The translations under genes were made by a program, and so were the position numbers. This document shows, piece by piece, positions 54,502-62,853 of a DNA stretch of 64,000 nt. A model generated the notes under the pieces. It had not been told where the DNA came from, made no database searches, and saw nothing but the letters and a program-made list of their open reading frames with translations. How positions within the stretch are numbered: the first letter of the stretch is position 1; each line of letters opens with the position of its first letter. Origin of the DNA: CAJGDV01 sp036667875 (GTDB taxonomy: Bacteria > Bacillota_I > Bacilli_A > RF39 > UBA660). The stretch lies in assembly GCA_036667875.1 (NCBI GenBank), contig JAVWTD010000003.1, positions 1 to 64,000 of the forward strand. Direction: 5' to 3'.

Positions 54502-55288
54502 AACCCATCATTGTATACATAGACATAAGCATGAAGATAAGGATTCCTCCACCGGTTCCACCTAACATCATCATTGTTTTTGATTCCATTTTATCTAAAC
54601 GTTGTCTATATCTTTGTTCACGTGATTTGTTTTGTAATGAGGATACTGTTTTAGAGAACATCATTAATTGTTCTTGTTTATTTTCTTGTGATCCTAAGCC
54701 TAAACGATATAATAGTCTCATCATACGCATTGAATCACGTACAGGATATTCTTGAGCAAAATCCATATATGGATCTACTGATGAATCTCCTCCTTCAATT
54801 TTAGCAACGAGATCTCTAAGACCTGCTTTAAAAATTTCTGGTGCTGTATCAATTGATTTTGATAGAGCAACTGGAACAGTATAATGTTGAATTAATATTT
54901 CTAAACTCTTTAAAAAATATGGTAGCATTAAATTTATTTGATAAAGGTTTGCTTTGTAAAAACCTTTAAGTTTTTGATACTCAGATTTAAAAACTACAAA
55001 TCCAAGAATTACAATTACTAAAGCATATACGAAACTCATTTTAGGAAGTAAGAAGATAAATGCTACAACAATAATCATTAGAGCATTTTGTATTCTTTTA
55101 CTATAAAGTTCGTTTACTGCTTCATCATCTATGGTTCCACCATATTTAAGATTTAGTAGAAATTTATAATCATCTTCCATAAGAAATCGGAAATATGGTT
55201 GTGCGTCTCTGACAAATTTTCTTGAGTCAATAATATTGTTATATTCAAAGACAAATATAATAATAACTGCTATAAATACAAATGTCAT
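54497..55288 (-). CDS. tadC: TadC-like pilus platform protein
   Basis: 263 residues of the T2SSF/GspF type: N-terminal helix, paired hydrophobic helices (about 70-105), a cytoplasmic helical domain (EILIQHYTVPVALSKSIDTA) and a C-terminal helix ending GILIFMLMSMYTMMG. With TadB it forms the membrane platform that couples the TadA motor to pilin assembly. It starts two bases after tadB and is last in the cpaB-tadA-tadB-tadC run. Confidence 0.82.
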   Translation of the reverse strand: MTFVFIAVIIIFVFEYNNIIDSRKFVRDAQPYFRFLMEDDYKFLLNLKYGGTIDDEAVNELYSKRIQNALMIIVVAFIFLLPKMSFVYALVIVILGFVVFKSEYQKLKGFYKANLYQINLMLPYFLKSLEILIQHYTVPVALSKSIDTAPEIFKAGLRDLVAKIEGGDSSVDPYMDFAQEYPVRDSMRMMRLLYRLGLGSQENKQEQLMMFSKTVSSLQNKSREQRYRQRLDKMESKTMMMLGGTGGGILIFMLMSMYTMMGS

Positions 55289-55290
55289 TT

Positions 55291-56193
55291 TTATTCAGCC
55301 CCCACATCTTCATTATAATATTTTTCTCCACTAAGTAAGAAATAAGTGTTCAAAAATACTATTCCATGAAGTAGTAGTTGAACCCACCAATTACCTAGCA
55401 TTGTTATATATGATTCAACTCCAAGCAGGAATTGAACTAACATAACCATTAAATATAAAACTATACCAAATTGTAAGAATTTTTTGTGAAATGCCATTCT
55501 ATCCATTCTGTCACGATAAACATTTTCTACTAGCATATCTATATCTTGTGACATATTTTCAAGTGATTCTCCGGCGTCCTTTGAACCTTCATTATTTATT
55601 TGTAGGAATAGTTGATGCATATTTTTAACTATATAATAGTTATATCTATCATTCATATATTCAAGTGATTGTTCAATTGTACCATTAGTATATGCTAAGT
55701 CAATCATCATTTTTACATCACTTTTGATTGGATCTTCAAGTACTCCTGAATTATATACACCTTCAAGTGATTTTACGAATGATTGAGTAGTTGCGAATTC
55801 CATAATTGTATTTGTTGTATAGACTTGGACTTGTTCAAAAAGGAATTCACTGTATAGTCTTTTACATCTCAAGTAAGTTAAATATGGTATAACTGATACA
55901 GCAGCTACAACGTATAATAATGATATTAATAAACTATAGAAATAAAGATAAGAAATTACAGCTGATGCAATTGCAAATACAGCTATTTGAACCATATATT
56001 GTCTAGAAGAATACTCTTGACCTAATTCCTTAACTTTTTCTCTAACAACTTTAAATGAATAAGGAGCGTATTGTTCATATGCATAGCTAATTTGTCTAGA
56101 AACATATTTATATGTATTTTCTCCAGTATCTTTACGATAAATTACAATAAATATAATTATCGCAGTTACTAATGCAAAGACTAGATTAGTCAT
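55291..56193 (-). CDS. tadB: TadB-like pilus platform protein
   Basis: 300 residues, T2SSF type. N-terminal helix (about 2-19), a second pair (about 70-105), a cytoplasmic domain with VQVYTTNTIMEFATTQSFVKSLEGVYNSG-type sequence, and two C-terminal helices. The NEGSKDAGESLENMSQDIDML stretch is a typical platform-protein helix. It follows tadA by 15 bases, with a good AGGAGG RBS. Confidence 0.82.
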   Translation of the reverse strand: MTNLVFALVTAIIIFIVIYRKDTGENTYKYVSRQISYAYEQYAPYSFKVVREKVKELGQEYSSRQYMVQIAVFAIASAVISYLYFYSLLISLLYVVAAVSVIPYLTYLRCKRLYSEFLFEQVQVYTTNTIMEFATTQSFVKSLEGVYNSGVLEDPIKSDVKMMIDLAYTNGTIEQSLEYMNDRYNYYIVKNMHQLFLQINNEGSKDAGESLENMSQDIDMLVENVYRDRMDRMAFHKKFLQFGIVLYLMVMLVQFLLGVESYITMLGNWWVQLLLHGIVFLNTYFLLSGEKYYNEDVGAE

Positions 56194-56208
56194 ATTTCTC
56201 CTCCTTTA

Positions 56209-57474
56209 TTAACTAAAATCCAATGTTTCAACACCATTCATAGGACCCATTGTTGTTCTATTTATAACTGGTGCGTTTGGAACATTTACAACTGGTGGAA
56301 TAACATTTGGTGTTGGATTATTTATTTTTTCTCCAACTAAGGGTTCAACTCCAATGTCTTTTGTTTTTTCTACAAATTTATCAAAGTCGAGACTAGCAAT
56401 ATCGTTTTTGTCTTCATCAAAGGTTTTTACACTATTTGGATCAAGAACTTCTCCCTGTCCATCAAGATATGCAACTAAATATTTACTAGGTTTATTTCGT
56501 ATTACTTTTCCAGTAGTACTTTTTTTATAGATTGTGTTTGTTTTTGCTTCATTATCATCATCAACATAAAATTCTGTTACTTCTGCTATTTCACGAATAA
56601 ATCTTTTTGAAACTTTATCTTGAAAACCTCTTATATATACACCGATTTGGATATATCGATAAATAGATTTTAAAAATTGTGAAATATCTTGATTTGTTTC
56701 AAGCAAACTGTACATACGGTTAGGTATCGAACTTGCTTTATCAGCATGTATTGTTGATAAGATATAATGCCCAGAAGATATTGAATTACGAACAGCCATA
56801 ACTGCTTCAGCACTACGAACTTCGGAAAGTAATATCCATTTTGGATTCTGTCTCATACATGTAACTAGTACATCAGAATATGATGCAATGTTATTTGTTT
56901 TCATTGCAACTATATCTCTCATAGGATATATACGGTCTAAGTGAAGTTCTAGTGTATCTTCAATTGTGATAAGTTTTTCATTATCTCTTGTTTGAGCTGC
57001 TAGATATTTAACAAATTCAGTTTTACCTGATCCTGTTTCTCCACATACTATTATGTTACAGTGTCCGTGAACACATGTAGTAAGAAGTTCTAGTATGTCA
57101 AGATCAACATATTTGTCTTTAATTAATTTTTCTTTTTCAAGACGTATTTTTGCTGGTGTCTTACGCATAACGCAAGCTACACCATTTTTGGCTATAGAGT
57201 CATGAACAAAGTTTAAACGAAGTTCTGCTCCTTCAGCGTCTAGGAAAGGATAAGCCATATTAAATGACTTACCCATAGCATTTGCACATTGAAACGCTAA
57301 TTTTTCCATAAATGCATTATTTATTGCAGGATTTTCAATTCTAAAAATTCCTTTTGATAAAGTTTTTAACCAACATTGTCCACCATTACTATAAGAAATA
57401 TCGGTTACATCATCATTATCGAGTAATTCTTGAACGGGTCCAAAGTCGATAGATGAAAACATATTTTCGTTCAT
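56209..57474 (-). CDS. tadA: TadA/CpaF secretion ATPase
   Basis: 421 residues of the VirB11/PulE-type hexameric ATPase family. An N-terminal domain (DFGPVQELLDNDDVTDISYS) precedes the motor with Walker A VCGETGSGKTEFVKYL (about 139-154), the Asp box TIEDTLELHL, Walker B-region PKWILLSEVRSAEA and the His box HYILSTIHADKASS. The C-terminal ~70 residues are Pro/Asn-rich and probably disordered. It powers pilin assembly. In this locus it could also fill the VirB11 place of the T4SS, since no other VirB11-like gene is present. Confidence 0.94.
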   Translation of the reverse strand: MNENMFSSIDFGPVQELLDNDDVTDISYSNGGQCWLKTLSKGIFRIENPAINNAFMEKLAFQCANAMGKSFNMAYPFLDAEGAELRLNFVHDSIAKNGVACVMRKTPAKIRLEKEKLIKDKYVDLDILELLTTCVHGHCNIIVCGETGSGKTEFVKYLAAQTRDNEKLITIEDTLELHLDRIYPMRDIVAMKTNNIASYSDVLVTCMRQNPKWILLSEVRSAEAVMAVRNSISSGHYILSTIHADKASSIPNRMYSLLETNQDISQFLKSIYRYIQIGVYIRGFQDKVSKRFIREIAEVTEFYVDDDNEAKTNTIYKKSTTGKVIRNKPSKYLVAYLDGQGEVLDPNSVKTFDEDKNDIASLDFDKFVEKTKDIGVEPLVGEKINNPTPNVIPPVVNVPNAPVINRTTMGPMNGVETLDFS

Positions 57475-57476
57475 AA

Positions 57477-58292
57477 CTAGTCACCTTCTTCTTTTGTTTT
57501 TTTTGCTCCTGTTTCTTCTTGGCCTTCTAGGATAATTGTCTTAGAGTTTATAAAGTCTTTTAAGTATTCAGTACTTACTCTAATTTCTCCTTCACTTGGA
57601 ACTGTACCACCATGTGGAACTGGGAATAATTCTACAGATCCAGTTGTTAAGTATTTTGCTTTTCTTAATAAGATATGAATATCATCAGGTAATCCAAATA
57701 CTAAATAACTAGGTTGTCTTTTTTCTTCTGTATTTTCAAAAACGTCATCGCCTGCGCCATCTTTTACGGCTAAAACTTTAACATCTTTTAAAAGTCTTCC
57801 TACCATAATTTTATTATCTTCGTCAACTGCTTTCATATAAATATCGATTTTACTTCCAGGGAAAATTGAGTTTCCAAAAGTTGTTTCCATATTTACACTA
57901 AATAGATAAGGAATTTCATCTTCTGCTATTTCAAAGAATGCAGAGTCTGGTAAATTATCTTTTTCTATTAATGCCTCTGAATAAAACATACTTCCTATTG
58001 GAATTACTGTATTAACATTTGAATACATTCCAATTATTTGATTTGAATCTTTATAGACATTTTCTACAACTGCGATTTGAGAAATTTCTATAGTTGATAT
58101 CATGTCTGCTGTAATTTGTGTTCTAGGTTGAATTGTTCTTGCAGCTACAGGGACTGTAACTGGTTTAACTGCATTTGATACTTGACTACTATATCCCCAA
58201 TAAAGTAGTACGAGTACAGCAATTACTCCTAGTATCGTAACGGTATTTTTGTTAGATACGAATCTTTTTAATGTGTTTTTTATTCCATTCAT
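57477..58292 (-). CDS. cpaB: CpaB-like Flp pilus assembly protein (SAF domain)
   Basis: 271 residues. A basic start and one helix (about 17-33) lead to a SAF domain (about 44-105: VPVAARTIQPRTQITADMIS and IPIGSMFYSEALIE), then an RcpC/CpaB-like domain to the end. The type is found beside tadA in Tad loci and stabilises the assembly complex outside the membrane. It begins 23 bases after the 138-residue TadE-like gene and ends two bases before tadA. Confidence 0.88.
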   Translation of the reverse strand: MNGIKNTLKRFVSNKNTVTILGVIAVLVLLYWGYSSQVSNAVKPVTVPVAARTIQPRTQITADMISTIEISQIAVVENVYKDSNQIIGMYSNVNTVIPIGSMFYSEALIEKDNLPDSAFFEIAEDEIPYLFSVNMETTFGNSIFPGSKIDIYMKAVDEDNKIMVGRLLKDVKVLAVKDGAGDDVFENTEEKRQPSYLVFGLPDDIHILLRKAKYLTTGSVELFPVPHGGTVPSEGEIRVSTEYLKDFINSKTIILEGQEETGAKKTKEEGD

Positions 58293-58315
58293 TTTAATTT
58301 TTCCTTTCTCATCTT

Positions 58316-58732
58316 TTAATATGGAGTTTCTAATATTGCATCTAATTGATCACTAATTGTAAAGTTGACAACTTGGTCTTCTCCAGTTAGTGCAAATAGT
58401 TTGCCAGTTTCGCTAGTTTTTATTCTAATACTAACTTTTGGTGGTAATTCATTGACATCAAAAATTTGAACTTGATATGTACGCGAAAGGGCAGCATTTT
58501 CTGAAAATCTTCTTAAAAAGTTTTCTACAAATTTTTCTCTATCAATTCTTATTTCACCATTTCTTCTGTATGAAGCCAAATCGAGTGCATCATACATTGC
58601 TCCTTTCGTTGATTCCTTCAGAAGGTGCATATTATGTTCATCTGTATTAGTTAGTGTTTGGAACAAAAAGATAAATGTTATTGCTACAACACCAACAGTT
58701 ACAATAAAAATAGACCAAAATGATTCTTTCAT
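58316..58732 (-). CDS. TadE-like pseudopilin c
   Basis: 138 residues. MKES start, helix at about 6-26, then a soluble domain with MYDALDLASYRRNGEIRIDREKF-type helix and VSIRIKTSETGKLFALTGED. It resembles TadE/F minor pilins in plan but has no recognised signature. It heads the cpaB-tadA-tadB-tadC run. The shared M-K/R-E-S/A start suggests processing or insertion in common with the other small pilins. Confidence 0.62.
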   Translation of the reverse strand: MKESFWSIFIVTVGVVAITFIFLFQTLTNTDEHNMHLLKESTKGAMYDALDLASYRRNGEIRIDREKFVENFLRRFSENAALSRTYQVQIFDVNELPPKVSIRIKTSETGKLFALTGEDQVVNFTISDQLDAILETPY

Positions 58733-58798
58733 TTGCTTAACTCCTTTCTAATACTTTATTATATATATAGATGTACTTTTCTTGTACAACCTGTAACG

Positions 58799-58822
58799 TT
58801 CTTAAATTATTAAGAACTGTAT
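58799..58822. repeat. Perfect inverted repeat between two operons
   Basis: GTTCTTAA / TTAAGAAC around a four-base AT centre. No T tract follows, so it looks more like an operator or RNA hairpin than an intrinsic terminator. Confidence 0.5.
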
Positions 58823-58831
58823 CCAGCATTT

Positions 58832-59518
58832 TTACTTTTTGATTGTTAAATCGAACTCATCTTTTCTTATTAAATAATAAATGAGTCCTGCACATATAAT
58901 AATTATTGAACCAAATATAACTAAACTATAATTAGCTAGAAAATTAATTATTTTTTCAAAAATCGTTATATTATTAACAGATATTCCTGGTTTTGTTTCT
59001 TCTACTAATCCGCTTAAATATACATTAACTTTTTTAGAAAAGTCTTTATAAGTCAAATTAACTTGTGACCATTTATTGCATAATTCATAATCAGGTATGT
59101 TTCTGCAAATAGGATCACTATAATATTTATTGAAATTAGGTAAAGTTACATAGATAGTTGAAATTCTTATTTCTCTGCATCCGTCAATATTTCCATATAT
59201 ATAATACTTCAAATATTTCCCCGGTTGTTGGTTAGAAATGACAATTTCATTTGATGGAGTGTTCTCAATTATTTTGTTTGATTCTGTGTCATAGATACTT
59301 ATCATATTATTTATATTAGATAAGTAAACTGTGAACGTAACATCACTAAATCCAGTTTCTGGATTGAATGTTTCGATATAATCGTAACTGGTTGCTATGT
59401 TACTGCTTATTTTCTGCATTTTTGATTGAGAATCATAAGAGCACACGTCTCTTGCAAAAACACGTATCGGCAAAAAAATTATTGTAATAAATAATATTAT
59501 AAATTCTTTCTTCCCCAC
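58832..59518 (-). CDS. Exported protein with C-terminal membrane anchor
   Basis: 228 residues from a GTG start (GGAGGG ten bases before). Signal peptide 1-22 ending VFA, an outside domain of about 170 residues with five cysteines (DVCSY, GCREIR, PICRNIP, YELCNKW), then one C-terminal helix (about 196-217) and a short charged tail. The sequence VTFTVYLSNINNMISIYD suggests a beta-sandwich. I do not recognise a family. It lies between the 532-residue membrane protein and the Tad genes. Confidence 0.7.
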   Translation of the reverse strand: MGKKEFIILFITIIFLPIRVFARDVCSYDSQSKMQKISSNIATSYDYIETFNPETGFSDVTFTVYLSNINNMISIYDTESNKIIENTPSNEIVISNQQPGKYLKYYIYGNIDGCREIRISTIYVTLPNFNKYYSDPICRNIPDYELCNKWSQVNLTYKDFSKKVNVYLSGLVEETKPGISVNNITIFEKIINFLANYSLVIFGSIIIICAGLIYYLIRKDEFDLTIKK

Positions 59519-59538
59519 TACATACCCTCCATTATCTA

Positions 59539-59547
59539 ATTATAACA
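59539..59547 (-). promoter_or_regulatory. Extended -10 promoter of the exported protein gene
   Basis: Minus strand TGTTATAAT, 20 bases upstream of the GTG at 59518, in the same TATGTTATA context as the other locus promoters. Confidence 0.55.
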
Positions 59548-59568
59548 TAAATAGTATATAAATCTAAA

Positions 59569-61167
59569 CTATTTTTTTATAATAAATTTATATTTTTTAT
59601 TTCGAACATTTAATAAAAGATAAGCATAGTCAGCATCAACCATTTTTTTGTTTACTTCTATGTAAAATTCATTGTCTGTTTTTTTCTTTTTAACATTAAC
59701 ATTTTTAAAATTTCCTTTTGTCTTATAAGTTTTACCATTCAGTTGATAAACAATTATTCCAAACTTATCAATTATATTATAAATATTCTTAACACTACCG
59801 AAAACTATGTTTTCATCTATTTCAAAAGAACCGTTAACCTTCATCAGTGCTTTTTGAGTTGTTGAATTTAAAGTAGGTATCACTCTTTCTATACTAGGGT
59901 AGCATTCTGCTTCTGTTAAACAAAAATTATAATTTAAGGTAAAAGAATCTTTTATTTCAAATGAATTTATTTTAATTTTACTTTTACCAGCTGTTTTTTC
60001 ATTTAAAACAATCTCTTTTCCTAGAGGTATATCAACTAGTTTATCTTCTTTGTCTAAATCAATCGGATTTAATTTGATTGATATATACTCAGGTCTAGTT
60101 CCTTCTAGTCTTGAAATATATCTTAATTTCATATTATTGTCTGATAGACTTTCTGGTATTTCATAAACGATTAGAAACTTTTGAAATTTCTTTGTAAGTA
60201 TGTCATCTGCATACACTCTTCCTAAATCAAATAGTTTATCTTTTAATCCACTTTCAACAGGATAAAAAGCTTCTTTCCCAATCATCAGTTCCATACGTGC
60301 TAAATTTAATTTTTGGTTTGATGCGTTTGACAATATATTTGTTTCAATTGCTACATATCTATTGTTTGATATTTTTTCAAGCGTATAATCATTATTTGTC
60401 ATAAAAGATTTAATAACTTGAATATTTAAAGATGCTGAGAAGAATGCTTCTCCTTCATTAATTGTTTTTGTATTAATATTGCCACCTTTATAAACAAGAT
60501 AAGATGTAACAATGACACAAAGCAAAGTTATAGTAATAAATAAAAATTTATTTTCAAGATAGGAATATTTAAGATTTCTAAGTTTTTTGTTTATTGTTCT
60601 TTCGAAAACATTACCTTCTATATTAAAACTTACTTCAAATTCTTCTCTATCTTCATCTAGAATATCCATATCTAATAAGTCTTGTTTAAAGTCAAATTTC
60701 TTTATATCAAATCCAATAGCCCTTATAAGAGATAGAATTAATAAAAATGCTTGAAATATTGTAAATATTAAAGATAAATCAAGCAATAATCTTACTTCTT
60801 GTATAGGCATAATATTTTCTTCTAAATAAACTACTCTAAGATAAAAATAATTATTTAATATAAATAAACTTATAAAAGTTATTATTGTAAAAATGTAAAA
60901 TGTTTTTGGTTTTTCTTTTTTAATCATTGTTATTAGCATAACAACAGAGAATAAAACTAAAATGATTGGTAGTGTAAACATTAATTTGTTTATTACTTCA
61001 TCGGCACTTCCTCTACCAAGTGAAAGCATATTAGTTTTCATGTATTCTGATATAAAATGATTGAAAGAATAAGTTTTGTATAGTAAATACGCCATACAAA
61101 TAGTAATAATTACATGAATTAATTTAAAATTTTTAATTAAAAATGCATACGGTTTTCTAAATATCAT
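59569..61167 (-). CDS. Polytopic membrane protein with exported C-terminal domain
   Basis: 532 residues from the ATG at 61167 (an in-frame GTG at 61176 overlaps the RBS GGGAG). About four helices in the first 155 residues, a cytoplasmic loop rich in D, E and K (about 155-205), one further helix (about 208-228) and about 300 residues outside, including LKIEYNFCLTEAECYPSIE-like sequence with a Cys pair. No motif I recognise. It lies at the upstream end of the Tad/T4SS locus and ends with a GxxNxKxKKxxxE lysine-rich domain. Membership of the machine is suggested by position only. Confidence 0.68.
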   Translation of the reverse strand: MIFRKPYAFLIKNFKLIHVIITICMAYLLYKTYSFNHFISEYMKTNMLSLGRGSADEVINKLMFTLPIILVLFSVVMLITMIKKEKPKTFYIFTIITFISLFILNNYFYLRVVYLEENIMPIQEVRLLLDLSLIFTIFQAFLLILSLIRAIGFDIKKFDFKQDLLDMDILDEDREEFEVSFNIEGNVFERTINKKLRNLKYSYLENKFLFITITLLCVIVTSYLVYKGGNINTKTINEGEAFFSASLNIQVIKSFMTNNDYTLEKISNNRYVAIETNILSNASNQKLNLARMELMIGKEAFYPVESGLKDKLFDLGRVYADDILTKKFQKFLIVYEIPESLSDNNMKLRYISRLEGTRPEYISIKLNPIDLDKEDKLVDIPLGKEIVLNEKTAGKSKIKINSFEIKDSFTLNYNFCLTEAECYPSIERVIPTLNSTTQKALMKVNGSFEIDENIVFGSVKNIYNIIDKFGIIVYQLNGKTYKTKGNFKNVNVKKKKTDNEFYIEVNKKMVDADYAYLLLNVRNKKYKFIIKK

Positions 61168-61282
61168 ACTATACACTCCCTTATTTTATTCTATCTATAT
61201 TATACATTAAATTAGAAGAAAAAAAAACAAAAAGTGCAAATCTTTTTAATTATGCTTTTTTACTCATTAATAAGACATAAAT

Positions 61283-61310
61283 AAAACAAGAATTTATATC
61301 TTGTTTTCTA
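61283..61310 (-). terminator. Intrinsic terminator of the cotJ genes
   Basis: Minus strand AAAACAAGA / TCTTGTTTT arms with a TATAAAT loop, overlapping the cotJC stop. Confidence 0.8.
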
Positions 61311-61851
61311 AATAATAATTTCTTAATTCTTTAAATCTTTGATAATGTATAATTTCTCTTTGTCTTAAAAATTCAAGTGGACCAATTATATCTTTATCTT
61401 CTGTTAAGTCTAGTAAATGTTCATAAGTTGCTCTTGCTCTTTGCTCTCCTGCCATATCACTTTCTAAGTCAGTTATATGATCGCCTGTAGTTACAACATA
61501 AGCTGCAGTAAATGGTGTTCCACTTGGATTTACCGGAAAAAGGGTAGTATCGTGTTCCGAGTAGAATCCTTCTAGACCTGCTCTTTTTATTTCTTCAATT
61601 GTTGAGCCTTTTATTAATTGAATTATCATAGTAGCAATTATTTCTATATGTGCCATTTCCTCAGTTGCTATATCAGTTAAAAGGGCTCTTCCTCGGTCAT
61701 CTGGCATTGAAAATCTTTGATTAAAGTATGTAATGAAAGCAGTCATTTCTGAGTTTGGACCTGCATATTGTGCAAGTAAGTTTTGAGCCATTTTTAAGTC
61801 TTTATTTCTAATACTAACTGGATATTGAAGTTTTTTTTCATATTTCCACAT
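61294..61851 (-). CDS. cotJC: Spore coat protein CotJC (manganese catalase-like)
   Basis: 185 residues, full length for CotJC. The ferritin-like four-helix fold with Mn/Fe ligands is visible in TAFITYFNQRF, IATEEMAHIEIIATMI (Glu/His ligands), EQRARATYEHLL and FLRQREIIHYQRF. CotJC is a spore coat component made in the mother cell. The ATG overlaps the stop of the cotJA-cotJB fusion by one base, so the two are coupled. Confidence 0.93.
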   Translation of the reverse strand: MWKYEKKLQYPVSIRNKDLKMAQNLLAQYAGPNSEMTAFITYFNQRFSMPDDRGRALLTDIATEEMAHIEIIATMIIQLIKGSTIEEIKRAGLEGFYSEHDTTLFPVNPSGTPFTAAYVVTTGDHITDLESDMAGEQRARATYEHLLDLTEDKDIIGPLEFLRQREIIHYQRFKELRNYYLENKI

Positions 61852-62273
61852 TATTTTTCACTCTCCCAAGGCCATGGTGATTTTATCCATGCATACGGAT
61901 ATTTATTTAAGGCATCATTATTTATACAAATTGGACCAAACTTCTTTTGATATTCATAGCTGTATTGATTTAAATCATAACGGTATTTATTAAATTTTTC
62001 TAAGGCTTCTTTATTATCTGGATAAATATCTAGATATAGTCCTATATCATTCATTGCAAATTCTAAAGAATCAATGGTTGTAAGCATTTCTGCTTGTTCA
62101 TTTTGAGGGACAATTTTTATTGGTGTTGTAACTTTGTAAGTATTATAAAGAGATGGATACATATTACCTCTTATAAATCCTTCATAAGGTTCATAAGTTT
62201 TAAAATCTACTTGATTATAATTTGGAATATTATAATTATTATTTAAATAATTATAATCCCTATAGTTATTCAT
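61851..62273 (-). CDS. cotJB: CotJA-CotJB fusion, spore coat protein
   Basis: 140 residues. The C-terminal ~80 (LTTIDSLEFAMNDIGLYLD, EYQKKFGPICIN, WIKSPWPWE) are a clear CotJB. The preceding ~45 residues (FKTYEPYEGFIRGNMYPSLY) match the end of CotJA, where GTL-PALY-PY is typical. In Bacillus these are separate genes in cotJABC. Here they appear joined, with a Tyr/Asn-rich start. A good AGGAGG RBS is present. Mother-cell expression is expected; a CATATATT element upstream could be a sigma-E -10 but the -35 is unclear. Confidence 0.82.
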   Translation of the reverse strand: MNNYRDYNYLNNNYNIPNYNQVDFKTYEPYEGFIRGNMYPSLYNTYKVTTPIKIVPQNEQAEMLTTIDSLEFAMNDIGLYLDIYPDNKEALEKFNKYRYDLNQYSYEYQKKFGPICINNDALNKYPYAWIKSPWPWESEK

Positions 62274-62323
62274 AACAAAACCTCCTAGATTAATATATGT
62301 GTTAACCTAGAAAAGGAATGGGC

Positions 62324-62352
62324 AAAAAAAATAGATTAATTTAAATCTATTT
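62324..62352 (-). terminator. Intrinsic terminator of rpoE
   Basis: Minus strand AAATAGATT / AATCTATTT arms with six-base AT loop and T tract, overlapping the stop at 62336. Confidence 0.85.
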
Positions 62353-62767
62353 CTTCTTCATCTACTATTGTAAAGTCTTCTATTTCGTCGTCATCATCGT
62401 CAACGTCTAATTCTTCATCATCAATTGCGTCTTCTATGTCTTCTTCTTCTGGTTCTACTTCTTCATCAACTTCTTCAAGATTAACATCTTCTTCATCGTC
62501 TTCAATACTTATCTTAATCGAATGATTATCTCTTAAATCCCATTCTGCAGTATCTAATAAGACAAATCTTTTATCTGTTGTTAACGATGTGTAGAACTCT
62601 CCTATTTTATTTGTAAAGTCATCTTCTGAATATCCTAATAATTTACATATTTCTTTAAAAATTATTGCTGTATTCATTGGTTTCTTTTTTTCTTTTAATA
62701 AAAGAGAAGTAAGATCACAATGTGATAATAATTCTAGTTCTGTTAAACTCATATCTTTTATTTTCAT
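62336..62767 (-). CDS. rpoE: RNA polymerase delta subunit
   Basis: 143 residues. The N-terminal ~85 are the folded HARE-HTH domain (KPMNTAIIFKEICKLLGYS and TDKRFVLLDTAEWDLRDNH); the rest is an extremely acidic disordered tail of D, E and few hydrophobics. Delta binds RNA polymerase in Bacilli and speeds its release and recycling. It is characteristic of Bacilli rather than Clostridia. A promoter TTGACT-16-TAAAAT and the RBS GTAGGAGG lie upstream, after argS. Confidence 0.95.
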   Translation of the reverse strand: MKIKDMSLTELELLSHCDLTSLLLKEKKKPMNTAIIFKEICKLLGYSEDDFTNKIGEFYTSLTTDKRFVLLDTAEWDLRDNHSIKISIEDDEEDVNLEEVDEEVEPEEEDIEDAIDDEELDVDDDDDEIEDFTIVDEEEIDLN

Positions 62768-62798
62768 AAAATTCCTCCTACAGGTTATGCACGACTTA

Positions 62799-62826
62799 AT
62801 TTTATCATATATTTTTCATAAGTCAA
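62799..62826 (-). promoter_or_regulatory. Sigma-A promoter of rpoE
   Basis: Minus strand TTGACT (62821-62826), 16-base spacer, TAAAAT (62799-62804). Its -35 is within the TCAACA / TGTTGA hairpin that follows argS. Confidence 0.7.
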
Positions 62827-62853
62827 CATTTTTTTTGTTGATATTTAATTTTT

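Noticed and set aside
39906..61167. An integrative conjugative element
   Set aside because: VirB/VirD4 genes suggest it, but there is no relaxase, integrase, excisionase, replication protein or flanking direct repeat, and Tad genes and chromosomal neighbours interlock with it.
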